This document shows positions 18,255-26,724 of a stretch of DNA of 64,000 nt, in pieces. Below the pieces are notes generated by a model that saw only the letters and a program-made list of their open reading frames with translations, was not told the origin of the DNA and ran no database searches. The DNA is from Streptomyces calvus (GTDB lineage: Bacteria; Actinomycetota; Actinomycetes; Streptomycetales; Streptomycetaceae). Position numbers and translations under genes: made by a program. The DNA is taken from the NCBI RefSeq assembly GCF_006782915.1, contig NZ_VCNP01000004.1, forward strand, positions 62,001 through 126,000, written 5' to 3'. The stretch's first letter is position 1; each line of letters opens with the position of its first letter.

Positions 18255-18625
18255 CCACGCCAGGCGAGGAAGCACCCGTCACCAGTGACTTCGTCCGCTC
18301 CTACGTCATCACGGGCGGCCGGAGCCTGCCGTCGTCCGACGAACTGGCGCTGCACACCTTGGTGACCCTGGCTCCCGAGCGGACGCTTCCGCTGGGAGCC
18401 GGACCCGAGGTGCGGGCGATCTGGGAGCTGTGCGCGGGTGGCTACCTGTCGGTCGCCGAGGTGGCGGGCCACCTCGGCCTGCCCGTCGGCGTGGCCCGGC
18501 TGCTGCTCACCGATTTATCGGAACAGGGGCACCTGCTGCGCCGGGCCGAGCCGCCCCGGGCCCAGAACGTTGACAGAGCGACCCTCGAGAAGGTTCTGCA
18601 TGGACTCCAATCCCTCATCGGCTGA
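18251..18625 (+). CDS. cvnC: Conservon DUF742 protein CvnC
   Basis: A 124-residue DUF742 protein. The conserved N-terminal FVRSYVITGG, the middle REL-like stretch (AIWELCAGGYLSVAEVAGHLGLP) with helix-turn-helix character, and LVGVARLLLTDL-type sequence are the family hallmarks. It is a soluble component of the conservon signalling complex; its biochemical role is not established. The ATG overlaps the cvnB stop as ATGA. The end of the gene overlaps the start of cvnD by 26 bases. Confidence 0.9.
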   Translation: MTTPGEEAPVTSDFVRSYVITGGRSLPSSDELALHTLVTLAPERTLPLGAGPEVRAIWELCAGGYLSVAEVAGHLGLPVGVARLLLTDLSEQGHLLRRAEPPRAQNVDRATLEKVLHGLQSLIG

Positions 18626-19202
18626 GACGGCCCAGAAGTCCATCTACGTCTCCAGCGCGGTGACCAACGCCGCCAAGATCCTGGTCGTCGGGCATTTCGC
18701 CGTGGGCAAGACGACCTTCATCGGCTCGCTGTCGGAGATCACTCCGCTGCGCACCGAGGAGAAGATGACCCAGGCGTCCGTCCACGTCGACGACCTCCGG
18801 GGCGTGGCGGACAAGACCACCACCACGGTCGCCCTGGACTTCGGCCGCCTCACCCTCAGCGACGACCTGGTGCTGTACCTGTTCGGCACCCCGGGACAGC
18901 AGCGCTTCATGCAGCTGTGGGAGGACATGGCGCGCGGCGCGCTCGGAGCGCTGCTCCTGGTCGACCCCGCGCGGCTGGAGGAAACCTTCCCCGTCATCGA
19001 CCTCATCGAGCGTTACGGCCTCGAATACGCCATCGCCGTCAACTGCTTCGACCCCGCTGCCACCTACAGCGAGGCGGAGGTGCGCGAGGCGCTCGACCTG
19101 CTCCCGGACACCCCGGTCGTCTACTGCGACGCCCGCGACCAGCAGTCCTCCGCCCGGGCGCTGATCGCCCTGGTGAGACATCTGCTCGAACGTGCGGCCT
19201 GA
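18600..19202 (+). CDS. cvnD: Conservon GTPase-like protein CvnD
   Basis: A 200-residue small GTPase-like ATP/GTP-binding protein. Walker A/G1 is GHFAVGKTT (Gly31-Lys37-Thr38), G3 is FGTPGQQRF and the G4-like motif is NCFD. The group is related to MglA/Ras-like switches, with CvnB as the presumed regulator. The ATG at 18600 lies inside cvnC, 26 bases before its end, which fits the usual overlapping layout of conservons. A 57-base gap containing a perfect palindrome separates it from the P450 gene. Confidence 0.92.
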   Translation: MDSNPSSAETAQKSIYVSSAVTNAAKILVVGHFAVGKTTFIGSLSEITPLRTEEKMTQASVHVDDLRGVADKTTTTVALDFGRLTLSDDLVLYLFGTPGQQRFMQLWEDMARGALGALLLVDPARLEETFPVIDLIERYGLEYAIAVNCFDPAATYSEAEVREALDLLPDTPVVYCDARDQQSSARALIALVRHLLERAA

Positions 19203-19220
19203 CCGCCACGCGCCCCCGGC

Positions 19221-19240
19221 CCGGGAACGGCCGTTCCCGG
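19221..19240. promoter_or_regulatory. Perfect 20-bp palindrome between cvnD and the P450 gene
   Basis: CCGGGAACGG followed directly by CCGTTCCCGG is a perfect loop-less palindrome 18 bases after the cvnD stop and 18 bases before the P450 start. It could be an operator, an mRNA processing hairpin or a weak terminator that lowers P450 expression relative to cvnABCD. Confidence 0.6.
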
Positions 19241-19258
19241 ATCACTAAGGAAGACTTC

Positions 19259-20605
19259 ATGGATCCTCAACCCACCTCTGCGGCGACCGTCAGCAGATGC
19301 CCCATGCACGACGCGACGTTCGCCGCCGACCCGCAGCAGGTCTACGACCGGCTGCGCGCCCACGCCCCGGCCGGTCCCGTCGAACTCGCCCCCGGCGCGG
19401 ACGCCACGCTGGTCGTGGGGCACGAGACGGCGCTGCGCGTGCTGCAGAACACCGAGCTGTTCGCCCGTGACGCCCGCCGCTGGAAGGCGCTCAACGAGGG
19501 CCGCATCGCCATGGACAACCCGGTGCTGCCGATGATGGCGTACCGGCCCAACTGCCTGTTCACCGACGGTGCGGTGCACCTGCGGCTGCGCAAGGCGGTG
19601 GTCGACAGTCTGGCCCAGCTCAACATCACCCGGATCCGGCGTGACGTCGAGCCGATCGCCGACTACCTCCTCGACCAGTTCAGCGAGCGGGGCCGCGCCG
19701 ACCTCCTCAACGACTACGCCAAGCTGCTGCCGCTGCTGCTGTTCAACAAGCTGTTCGGCTGCCCGGCGGACATCGGTGACACGCTCACCACCTCCATGTC
19801 GGCGATCTTCGACGGCAAGGACGCGCTGCGCGCGAACGAGGACCTCACCTCCTGCCTCATGGAGCTGATCGCCCTCAAGCGGCGCCAGCCCGGTGACGAC
19901 GTCACCTCGTGGCTGATCCAGCACCCGGCCGGGCTCACCGACGAGGAGCTCAAGGACCAGCTGGTGATGCTGATGGGCGCGGGCGTGGAGCCCGAGCGCA
20001 ACCTCATCGGCAACGCCCTGTTGCTGCTGCTGTCCGGCGCGGGCGGCCGGCAGAGCGGCATGCTGATCGAGGAGGCCCTCGATCACGTGCTGTGGAACCA
20101 GACGCCGATCGCCAACTACGCCACCCACTACCCGGTGCAGGACGTGGACCTGGGCGGCTACGTGGTGGAGGCCAACACGCCGGTCGTGATCTCCTTCGCG
20201 GGAGCCAACAGCGACCCGGCGCTGGCCGAGGCCCGCCGCACCCACAGCAAGGGCGCGCACCTGGCGTGGGGGGCCGGCCCGCACGCCTGCCCCGCCAAGG
20301 ACCCGGCGCAGGTCATCGCGACCACGGCGATCGAACGGCTGCTCAACGCGTTGCCCGACCTGACCCTGGCCGTGCCCGGGGACCAGCTCGAGTGGCGTCC
20401 CGGGCCGTTCCACCGGGCCCTGGTCGCGCTGCCCGTGACCTTCAGCCCCATGCCGGCCACCCGCATGGCCGCGGCGCTGCAGAACCGGGCCGCTGCCGGA
20501 GGCGCGCAGCAGCCGCTCCCGGCGGAGGCGGCCACGCCGTCGCGGCAGGAGCCGTCGCGCAAGAAGGGCTTCTGGAGCAGTTTCCTGGACATATTCCGTG
20601 TCTGA
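19259..20605 (+). CDS. Conservon cytochrome P450 lacking ExxR (CYP157-like)
   Basis: A 448-residue P450-fold protein. The heme-ligand loop is present as AWGAGPHACPAKD with Cys344. The normally invariant K-helix ExxR is replaced by His276-V-L-Trp279, and the I-helix AGxxT by AGVEP without the Thr. Loss of ExxR is known for the Streptomyces CYP157 family, which is likewise encoded in conservons beside a second P450. An Arg/Lys/Pro/Ala-rich tail of about 50 residues ends in SFLDIFRV. The start has AAGGAAG. It may bind heme with a regulatory or sensory rather than catalytic role; that is inference. Confidence 0.88.
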   Translation: MDPQPTSAATVSRCPMHDATFAADPQQVYDRLRAHAPAGPVELAPGADATLVVGHETALRVLQNTELFARDARRWKALNEGRIAMDNPVLPMMAYRPNCLFTDGAVHLRLRKAVVDSLAQLNITRIRRDVEPIADYLLDQFSERGRADLLNDYAKLLPLLLFNKLFGCPADIGDTLTTSMSAIFDGKDALRANEDLTSCLMELIALKRRQPGDDVTSWLIQHPAGLTDEELKDQLVMLMGAGVEPERNLIGNALLLLLSGAGGRQSGMLIEEALDHVLWNQTPIANYATHYPVQDVDLGGYVVEANTPVVISFAGANSDPALAEARRTHSKGAHLAWGAGPHACPAKDPAQVIATTAIERLLNALPDLTLAVPGDQLEWRPGPFHRALVALPVTFSPMPATRMAAALQNRAAAGGAQQPLPAEAATPSRQEPSRKKGFWSSFLDIFRV

Positions 20606-20711
20606 TGCACGGCATGTGACGGGAGCAACACACAGGGGCGCATGACACAGGAGGTGAGAAGGGTAGGTTCCGGCGGTATCGATCGGTAGCGCCCAGTCAA
20701 AGGAGCTCTGC

Positions 20712-21974
20712 GTGACCGCCGTTGGCGACATACGCGGCACCACCACCGACCGCCGAGCCGTCATTGCCCTCCTCCGCCGACTGCGTTCCGGCGAAGGCCA
20801 CGCCAATCCCCTCCCCGTGTGGGAGGAGATGCGCGCCCTGGGGGACGTCGTACGTGCCCCCTGGGGTGGTTACTTCGTCACCGGGTTCGAGGCATGCAGC
20901 CAGGTCCTGCGCGGCAGGAACTGGCTGGTGCCGGACTTCGCCTGGCAGGAGCGCCAGCCGGACCCGGAGCGCTGGCAGGCACCCGCCACCCAGGAGATGA
21001 CCCGTACCCTGATCCGTCTCAACGCGCCCACCCACACCTGCCAGCGGCGCGCCCTGGGCAATCCGTTCGACCGCGGCACGCTGGAGGCGCTGCGTCCCGG
21101 TATCGCCGCCCTGGTCTCGGAGCTCCTTGACGACCTCGCCGAGGAGCTGCGCGACGGCGAGGCCGACTTCGTCCGTACGGTCGGCGAACGGCTCCCGGTG
21201 CGGACCGTCGGCCGGTGGCTCGGCCTGCCGCCCGAGGACTACGCGCACATCCTGGACTTCACCCACCGTCAGGTCTACGCGCAGGAACTGCTGCCCACCA
21301 AGAGCGAACTCGCCGTGTCGGCGCAGGCCACCCTGGAGATGCGGGCCTACTTCACCGAGCTGATCCGGCACCGGCGGGCCCACCCTGGCAACGATGTCCT
21401 CACCGGCTGGATCCACTACTGGGACGCCCAGTACCCCGACGACCGGGCCGCGGCGGACCAGGTGATCTACGACCTGACGATGTTCATCACCATCGCCTCG
21501 CTGGAGACCTCGGCGGTACTGCTGACCAACGCCGTGTGGTTCCTCACCCAGGACCCCTCCCGCGCCGCCTGGCTGCGCGCGCACCCGCAGCACATCGACG
21601 ACGCCGTCGAGGAGACGCTGCGCTACGACCCGCCCGTCTGGCTCAACTCCCGTGTCGCCGCCGAGGACACCGTCCTGGCCGGCACCCCCGTCGCCAAGGA
21701 CACCACCGTCCACGTGCTGTACGGGGCCGCCGCCCACGACCCGCGCCGCAACCCCGACCCGGAGGTCTTCGACATCCGGCGCGGCGGCGGCCACCTCACC
21801 TTCGGCGGCGGCGCCCACTACTGCCTCGGTGCGGCCCTCGCCCGGCTGGAGGCCCGCGAACTGCTCGGCCAGGTGCTGGAACGCTTCCCCACGCTGCGTC
21901 CCACCGCGCCCCCCACGTACGACACCTCCCGGGTCGTCTTCCGCCGCATCACCTCCCTGAAGGTCACGACATGA
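20712..21974 (+). CDS. Conservon cytochrome P450 with complete motifs (CYP154/156-like)
   Basis: A 420-residue P450. The K-helix is VEETLRYDPPVWL (ExxR intact), the heme loop FGGGAHYCLGAALARLE with Cys371, and the I-helix ITIASLETSAV keeps the acid-Thr pair. It should be a catalytically competent monooxygenase needing ferredoxin and reductase from elsewhere. GTG at 20712 has AAAGGAG 7 bases upstream. In conservons such an enzyme is paired with an ExxR-less partner, as here. Its stop overlaps the ATG of the crotonase gene (ATGA), tying that gene to the operon. The CYP family number is approximate. Confidence 0.9.
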   Translation: MTAVGDIRGTTTDRRAVIALLRRLRSGEGHANPLPVWEEMRALGDVVRAPWGGYFVTGFEACSQVLRGRNWLVPDFAWQERQPDPERWQAPATQEMTRTLIRLNAPTHTCQRRALGNPFDRGTLEALRPGIAALVSELLDDLAEELRDGEADFVRTVGERLPVRTVGRWLGLPPEDYAHILDFTHRQVYAQELLPTKSELAVSAQATLEMRAYFTELIRHRRAHPGNDVLTGWIHYWDAQYPDDRAAADQVIYDLTMFITIASLETSAVLLTNAVWFLTQDPSRAAWLRAHPQHIDDAVEETLRYDPPVWLNSRVAAEDTVLAGTPVAKDTTVHVLYGAAAHDPRRNPDPEVFDIRRGGGHLTFGGGAHYCLGAALARLEARELLGQVLERFPTLRPTAPPTYDTSRVVFRRITSLKVTT

Positions 21975-22771
21975 ACGCCCTGCGCCTCGCCGAAGCCCCC
22001 GAACCCGCCGCCGAGCGAATACTCAAGACCCTGCGCACCCACCGGCAGGGTCCTCTCCTCACCGTCGAGCTGAACGTTCCCGAGCAGGGCAACGCCGTCA
22101 CCGACGCCATGCTGGACGACCTCCTCACCGTCCTGGACGAGCAGGATCCGCAGGTGCGGGTCCTGGTGCTGTCCGCGGCCGGTGACGACTTCTGTCTCGG
22201 CGGCGACCGCGGCGAGTTCGCCGAGCACCTCGCCCACGACCCCACCGGCGGCGGCGTCCGCGCCTCCGGGACCAGGGCACGGCGGGTGTGCGACGCGCTC
22301 ACCGCCAACCCGGCCGTCACCATCGCCCGCGTCCAGGGCCGCGCCATCGGCGCCGGACTGGCCCTCGCGCTCGCCTGCGATCTGCGGGTGGGCGCCGACA
22401 CGGCGACGTTCCGCCTGCCCGAACTCGCCCTCGGGCTGCCCACCGCCTGGGGCGGGCTGCTGCCCCGGCTCATCAGCGAGGCCGGTGCCGCGCGGGTGCG
22501 CGACATCGTCCTCACCGGACGGGTCTTCGACGCCGAGGAGGCCCGCACCCTGTCGGTCCTGCAGCGGGTCGTGCCCGAGGACGCCCTGGACGCGGCCGTC
22601 ACCGACTGGGCGAAGCCCGTCCTGCGTCGGCCGGCCGCCGCCCTGCGCGTCACCAAGGCCCTGCTGAACTCCTTCACCGCCTCGACGCGCCTCGCCGACG
22701 TCTCCGCTCTGGACCCGGAGTTGATGGCGGCGGTCCTCACCGAGCAGCACCGCGCGCGTACGGCGCGCTGA
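21971..22771 (+). CDS. Enoyl-CoA hydratase/isomerase (crotonase) family protein
   Basis: A 266-residue crotonase-fold protein. Oxyanion-hole segments are present as GDDFCLGGDRGEF and the Gly-rich VQGRAIGAGLALALACDL; the region PELALGLPTAWGGLLPRL follows the usual layout around the catalytic acid. It acts on an acyl-CoA thioester in the cytosol. The ATG overlaps the P450 stop, so it is co-translated with the conservon P450s, which suggests a shared substrate pathway; this link is inferred from gene order only. Confidence 0.85.
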   Translation: MNALRLAEAPEPAAERILKTLRTHRQGPLLTVELNVPEQGNAVTDAMLDDLLTVLDEQDPQVRVLVLSAAGDDFCLGGDRGEFAEHLAHDPTGGGVRASGTRARRVCDALTANPAVTIARVQGRAIGAGLALALACDLRVGADTATFRLPELALGLPTAWGGLLPRLISEAGAARVRDIVLTGRVFDAEEARTLSVLQRVVPEDALDAAVTDWAKPVLRRPAAALRVTKALLNSFTASTRLADVSALDPELMAAVLTEQHRARTAR

Positions 22772-22776
22772 CCACC

Positions 22777-22828
22777 CGGGCCGGCCGGGGCGTCCGCACC
22801 AGCAGGTGCCGGGGCCCCGGCCGGCCCG
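22777..22828. terminator. Strong bidirectional terminator
   Basis: Perfect 15-bp arms at 22777-22791 and 22814-22828 (CGGGCCGGCCGGGGC and its complement) with a 22-base loop close the conservon operon and the convergent DinB-like gene. Confidence 0.8.
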
Positions 22829-22854
22829 TGCGTGTCGGGCGGCAGCGGCGCCGG

Positions 22855-23475
22855 TCAGGTGGCCGTGTGCCCGTCGAGCGTCTCGCGCAGGATGTCGGCG
22901 TGGCCCGCGTGCTGGGCGGTCTCGGCGATGACGTGGGTCAGCACCCGGCGGACGCTGTACACGCCGCCCGGCTCGTGCCAGGGTGCCTCCGGCAGCGGCC
23001 AGGTGGCGGACAGGTCGGGCACGGCGGCGACGATCTCGTCGGTGCGGGCGGCGACCTCCTCGTAGCGTGCGACGATTCCGGCCAGGGTCTCGCCGGGCTG
23101 CATGACGAAGCTGTTCCCGTGGTCGGCTGCCCACTGCGGGATCTCCCGCGCGGTGCCGGCCAGCAGGTCGGCCCAGGTGACGCCGTCGGGCAGGTCGTAG
23201 CGCATCGCCGACGGGCCGTCGGTCACGAAGCGCAGCCAGTTGTCCTCGACGGCCGTGACGTGCTTGACCAGCCCGCCCAGGCACAGTGCGCTCACGGTCG
23301 GGCGTGCGGCGGCCTGTTCGTCGCTCAGCCCGCGGGTCGCGTCGGTGATGGCCTTGCGCACGGCGGCGAGCGCGGCGAGCAGGTCGGCCCGCTCCTCGTC
23401 GAGGACGGGGCGGTCGGTGGTGGTGGTGACGGTCACGGTGATCGGGTCCCTCTGTTCGTAGTCGTTGTCGGACAC
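22855..23475 (-). CDS. DinB/DUF664-family protein
   Basis: About 206 residues of helical protein. The segments LGGLVKHVTAVEDNWLRF and VRRVLTHVIAETAQHAGHADILRE are the helices that carry the metal-binding histidines of the DinB four-helix bundle, the fold of bacillithiol- and mycothiol-dependent transferases. It may be a mycothiol-S-transferase or maleylpyruvate-isomerase-like enzyme. The start is uncertain: the GTG at 23475 has no ribosome site, while a GTG at 23436 follows AGAGGGA, so the true protein may be 13 residues shorter. A 7-bp inverted repeat (GATCCTG/CAGGATC, 23504-23528) lies upstream. Confidence 0.82.
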   Translation of the reverse strand: MSDNDYEQRDPITVTVTTTTDRPVLDEERADLLAALAAVRKAITDATRGLSDEQAAARPTVSALCLGGLVKHVTAVEDNWLRFVTDGPSAMRYDLPDGVTWADLLAGTAREIPQWAADHGNSFVMQPGETLAGIVARYEEVAARTDEIVAAVPDLSATWPLPEAPWHEPGGVYSVRRVLTHVIAETAQHAGHADILRETLDGHTAT

Positions 23476-23709
23476 GGGAGAACCGTCGCAGGGAAGTAGG
23501 TCGGATCCTGTCCTCTATCGGCAGGATCGGCGGACCGGCTCGTCCCGGCCCGCCTCAGCCGGTGGGTCCGCCGGCGACAGCGCGGCCGTCGGCTCGCAAG
23601 AACTCCGCGATCTTTTCGCGCACTTGGCGGGCGCTGTTGCGCCGGGCCGGCTCCCGCGGGCGGGAAAAGCCGTTGCGCCGCGCGGCCCGTGCCCCGACTC
23701 TTGGTCCTC

Positions 23710-24636
23710 GTGTCCTCCTCACTGCGTCCCGTCGCACTCACCGACGCCCCCGCCGTCACCGACCTGCTCAACCGGGTCGACGAGATCGAGATCGGCCGGC
23801 CCGAGACCGATCTGCACACCGTCGAGGCCGACCTCAAGCGTCCCGGGATCGATCTGGACCGTGACTCCTGGCTGATGTCCGACGGCGGCCGGCCGGTGGC
23901 GTACGGGCTGCTGTGGGACGAGTCCGGCGGCGAGCGCATCGACATCGACCAGTACGTGCTGCCGGAACACCAGGAGGCCGCCGCCCGGATGCTGGCGGCG
24001 ATGGAGGACCGGGCGCTGGAGAAGGCCCGGGAGAACGGGGCGGCGCGGGCGGTGGTGCATCTGCACCTCAATGCGGCGCCGACCCTCGACACCGCTGTGC
24101 TGTACGCCCGCGACTGGCGGGTGGTGCGCCGCTACCACGTGCTGCACCGCCCCCTGGACCCGGCACGGGACCGACTGCCGGAGGTCCCGGCCGGCGTCAC
24201 GGTGCGCAGCTGCGCGACGCGGGCGGACCGCTCGCGCGTGCACGAGCTGTACCAGGCCTCCTTCGCCCGGCACTTCGACTTCCAGCCGCGCACCTTCGAC
24301 GCGTGGCTGCACGACATCGGTGCCGAGGGCCTGGACTGGTCCCTGGTGTGGATCGTCGCCACCGACGACCTGGGTGATGCCGGTTTCCTGCTCGCGCGCG
24401 ACGACCGCGAGGCCATGGGGTGGATCCGCAGCGTCGGCGTCCTGCCCGCGGCGCGGGGCCGGGGACTGGGCGGCTTCCTGCTGCGGCACGCGTTCGCGGC
24501 CTTCGCGGCGCGGGGGCGGGACACCGTCGGGCTCGGCGTGGACACGGAGAACTCCACGGGCGCGCCCCGGCTGTACGAGCGCCACGGGATGACGGTGCAC
24601 TACGCCGTGGACACCTGGGAGACGGTGGTGAGGTGA
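23710..24636 (+). CDS. Two-domain GNAT acetyltransferase
   Basis: A 308-residue protein with tandem GNAT folds. The C-terminal domain has the acetyl-CoA motif SVGVLPAARGRGLGGFLLRHA and the closing VDTENSTGAPRLYERHGM. The N-terminal half (ALTDAPAVTDLLNRVDEIE onward) is a more diverged GNAT copy. This is the architecture of the mycothiol synthase-like group, though MshD itself is usually elsewhere. Start GTG at 23710 is a compromise; an in-frame GTG at 23689 is also possible and neither has a clear ribosome site. The substrate is unknown. Confidence 0.82.
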   Translation: MSSSLRPVALTDAPAVTDLLNRVDEIEIGRPETDLHTVEADLKRPGIDLDRDSWLMSDGGRPVAYGLLWDESGGERIDIDQYVLPEHQEAAARMLAAMEDRALEKARENGAARAVVHLHLNAAPTLDTAVLYARDWRVVRRYHVLHRPLDPARDRLPEVPAGVTVRSCATRADRSRVHELYQASFARHFDFQPRTFDAWLHDIGAEGLDWSLVWIVATDDLGDAGFLLARDDREAMGWIRSVGVLPAARGRGLGGFLLRHAFAAFAARGRDTVGLGVDTENSTGAPRLYERHGMTVHYAVDTWETVVR

Positions 24637-24676
24637 CGGTGCCGCCGGGACCCGCCCGGGGCCCCTGCGCGGAGCG

Positions 24677-25492
24677 CTACGGCTTGCGGGCGACCGCCCC
24701 GTACATCCCGATGTCCGCGTCGCGGATGCCCTGTTCGCCGGTGCCGTCCGGGTGCCACTTGTGCACCTGGACGATGCCCGGCTCGACCAGCTCCAGACCC
24801 TCGAAGAACGCGTGGGCCTCGTCGAGGGTGCGCAGCCGCATCGGCATGTTGCGCGCGGCGTACTCGCGCGCCACCCGCCCGATCTCCTCGGGGGCGAACT
24901 CCGCCGTCCCGATGGACATCGCCAGGTGGCTGCCCGGGGGCAGCGGCTCCAGCAGGCGCCGCACGATGCCGACGGCGTCGTCCTCGTCCAGCACGAAGTG
25001 GACGATGGCGATGACGGTCAGCGCCACCGGCCGGTCGAGGTCGAGGGTCTCCCGCAGCTCGGGGGCGTCCAGGATGCTCGCCGGGTCACGGAAGTCGGCC
25101 TCGATGTACGCCGTCCGGCCCTCGGGTGTGCTGGACAGCAGGCCCTGGGAGAGGGTGAGGACGATCGGGTCGTTGTCGACGTAGACCACGCGGGATTCGG
25201 GGGCCACCGACTGGGCGATCTCGTGCAGGTTCGGAGAGGTGGGGATGCCGGTGCCGATGTCGAGGAACTGGCGCATCCCCGCCTCCTCGGCGAGCCAGCG
25301 CACCGCCCGGTTCATCCAGTCCCGGTTGGCCCGCATGTGGACGGGCAGCGCGGGCCACTCGCGGGCCATCGCGTCGCCGGCCTCGCGGTCCGCCGGGTAG
25401 TAGTCCTTGCCGCCGAGGATGTAGTCGTAGATCCGCGCGGAGTGCGCGTTCTCGGTGTCGATGCGGTCGGCCGACCATCCCGTCTCGGGCAC
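24677..25492 (-). CDS. SAM-dependent methyltransferase (PF04672 type)
   Basis: A 271-residue protein of the S-adenosyl methyltransferase group abundant in Streptomyces. Conserved signatures are the N-terminal TENAHSARIYDYILGGKDYYPADREAG, the SAM-binding FLDIGTGIPT and VYVDNDPIV, and AIVHFVLDEDD. GTG at 25492 is chosen for AAGGAGA upstream. The gene lies 88 bases after the helix-turn-helix regulator gene in the same direction, a pairing seen repeatedly in Streptomyces. The acceptor substrate is unknown. Confidence 0.88.
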   Translation of the reverse strand: MPETGWSADRIDTENAHSARIYDYILGGKDYYPADREAGDAMAREWPALPVHMRANRDWMNRAVRWLAEEAGMRQFLDIGTGIPTSPNLHEIAQSVAPESRVVYVDNDPIVLTLSQGLLSSTPEGRTAYIEADFRDPASILDAPELRETLDLDRPVALTVIAIVHFVLDEDDAVGIVRRLLEPLPPGSHLAMSIGTAEFAPEEIGRVAREYAARNMPMRLRTLDEAHAFFEGLELVEPGIVQVHKWHPDGTGEQGIRDADIGMYGAVARKP

Positions 25493-25580
25493 TTCGTGTC
25501 TCCTTCGCAGGTCGGGGAGCTGGGTCGGGGCTCGGCGGGTGCGCCGCCCCACCCGGGTCGGGGGCTCGGCGGCGGCCGCC

Positions 25581-26456
25581 TCAGAGGTCCTTGCGGATCC
25601 GTTCGAGAACCGCTTCGGTCCTCCTCGTGGGCGTCGCCTGGGCGCTCACCCGGTCGAGGGTTTCCCGGTACACCACCACGTCGTCGCCCTTGTCGAGGTA
25701 GACGGCACCCACCAGGCCGTCGAGGTAGACGACGTCGGGCAGTTCGCGTGCCCGGAAGCGGAAGAGCTGGAAGGCGCCGGCGCGCATCGCCGGGTGCGGG
25801 CCGTTGGTGAACGGCATGATCTGCAGCGTCACCTGGGGCAGCCGCTGCACCTCGATGAGGTGGTCGATCTGGGCGCGCATCACGTCCGTGCCGCCGACCG
25901 GCCACCGCAGCACCGTCTCGTCCATCACCACCCACACCCGCGGCGGTGTGTCACGGGCGAGCAGTTCCTGCCGGCGCATCCGCAGCGCCACCCGGCGTTC
26001 GGTGGCCTCGGCCGGGGCGTGCGGGTTGGCGGCGGTCAGCAGGGCACGCGCGTACTCCCTGGTCTGCAGCAGGCCGTGCACGAACTGGCTCTCGTAGGCG
26101 CGGATCTGCAGGGCAGCCTGCTCCAGGCTGAGGTAGGCGGCGAACCAGTCCGGCATGACGTCGCGGTAGGTGTGCCACCAGCCACGCTTGTTGGCCTCGC
26201 GGACGGACTTCAGGAAGGTGTCGATCTCCTGCTCGTCCGTCACTCCGTAGACCCGGAGCAGTTTCTCGGCGTCCGCCAGCCGGAGCCGGGCCACCTTGGC
26301 GGCCTCCATCCGGCGGATCGTGGAGTGGCTGACGCCGATCGCCGCCCCGGCCTCCTGGTAGGTCAGGCCGGCGCGGCTGCGCAACTCCTCGAGTTGTCTG
26401 CCGAGGATCATGCGCAGGACGGAAGGGGCACCGCCCCAGTCGGTCTCCGCGGTCAC
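25581..26456 (-). CDS. XRE-family regulator with DUF5753
   Basis: A 291-residue regulator. Residues about 15-75 form the HTH (LRSRAGLTYQEAGAAIGVSHSTIRRMEAAK). The rest is the DUF5753 domain with landmarks ESQFVHGLLQTREYARALL, VWVVMDETVLRWPVGG and VVYLDGLVGAVYLDK. Such proteins are commonly paired with small DUF397 proteins or anti-sigma-like ATPases; here a HATPase gene lies divergently 268 bases away, and a methyltransferase follows. The GTG at 26456 has GCGAGG nearby. Confidence 0.92.
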   Translation of the reverse strand: MTAETDWGGAPSVLRMILGRQLEELRSRAGLTYQEAGAAIGVSHSTIRRMEAAKVARLRLADAEKLLRVYGVTDEQEIDTFLKSVREANKRGWWHTYRDVMPDWFAAYLSLEQAALQIRAYESQFVHGLLQTREYARALLTAANPHAPAEATERRVALRMRRQELLARDTPPRVWVVMDETVLRWPVGGTDVMRAQIDHLIEVQRLPQVTLQIMPFTNGPHPAMRAGAFQLFRFRARELPDVVYLDGLVGAVYLDKGDDVVVYRETLDRVSAQATPTRRTEAVLERIRKDL

Positions 26457-26724
26457 GCCTCGCTCCCTCGCATCGGGTGTTCCGCGCTCACCGTCTCATG
26501 TGTGCACTCGGCACGAACACATGCGATCACTTGTCGTCGCAAGCAGCATGCACGCAGTCGAATGCAATTTTCAACTTGCCGGTTGCGAGCTGCGGTTGAC
26601 CGGTGCCAGAGTGTTCCCACCGTCCCCCGGTCCCGATCAAGGGCCGCAGAGAACCGGTCGGCTGACCCCGTCCGGTGCACGACGGACCCCCCAGGTGCGC
26701 AGGCATGACGAAAGGCCCACGGAG
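26457..26724. promoter_or_regulatory. Divergent promoter region of XRE and ATPase genes
   Basis: A 268-base gap with an AT-richer core at about 26515-26600. CAACTTGCCGGTTG (around 26573-26586) is an imperfect palindrome with further GGTTG repeats just downstream, a possible autoregulatory operator. TTGACC at about 26594 could be a -35 element for the plus-strand gene. No strong pair of boxes was identified. Confidence 0.35.

Noticed and set aside
23555..23737. A 60-codon minus-strand ORF with VREKIAEFLRADG
   Set aside because: No family was recognisable, there is no ribosome site, and it overlaps the likely start region of the GNAT gene; treated as chance.
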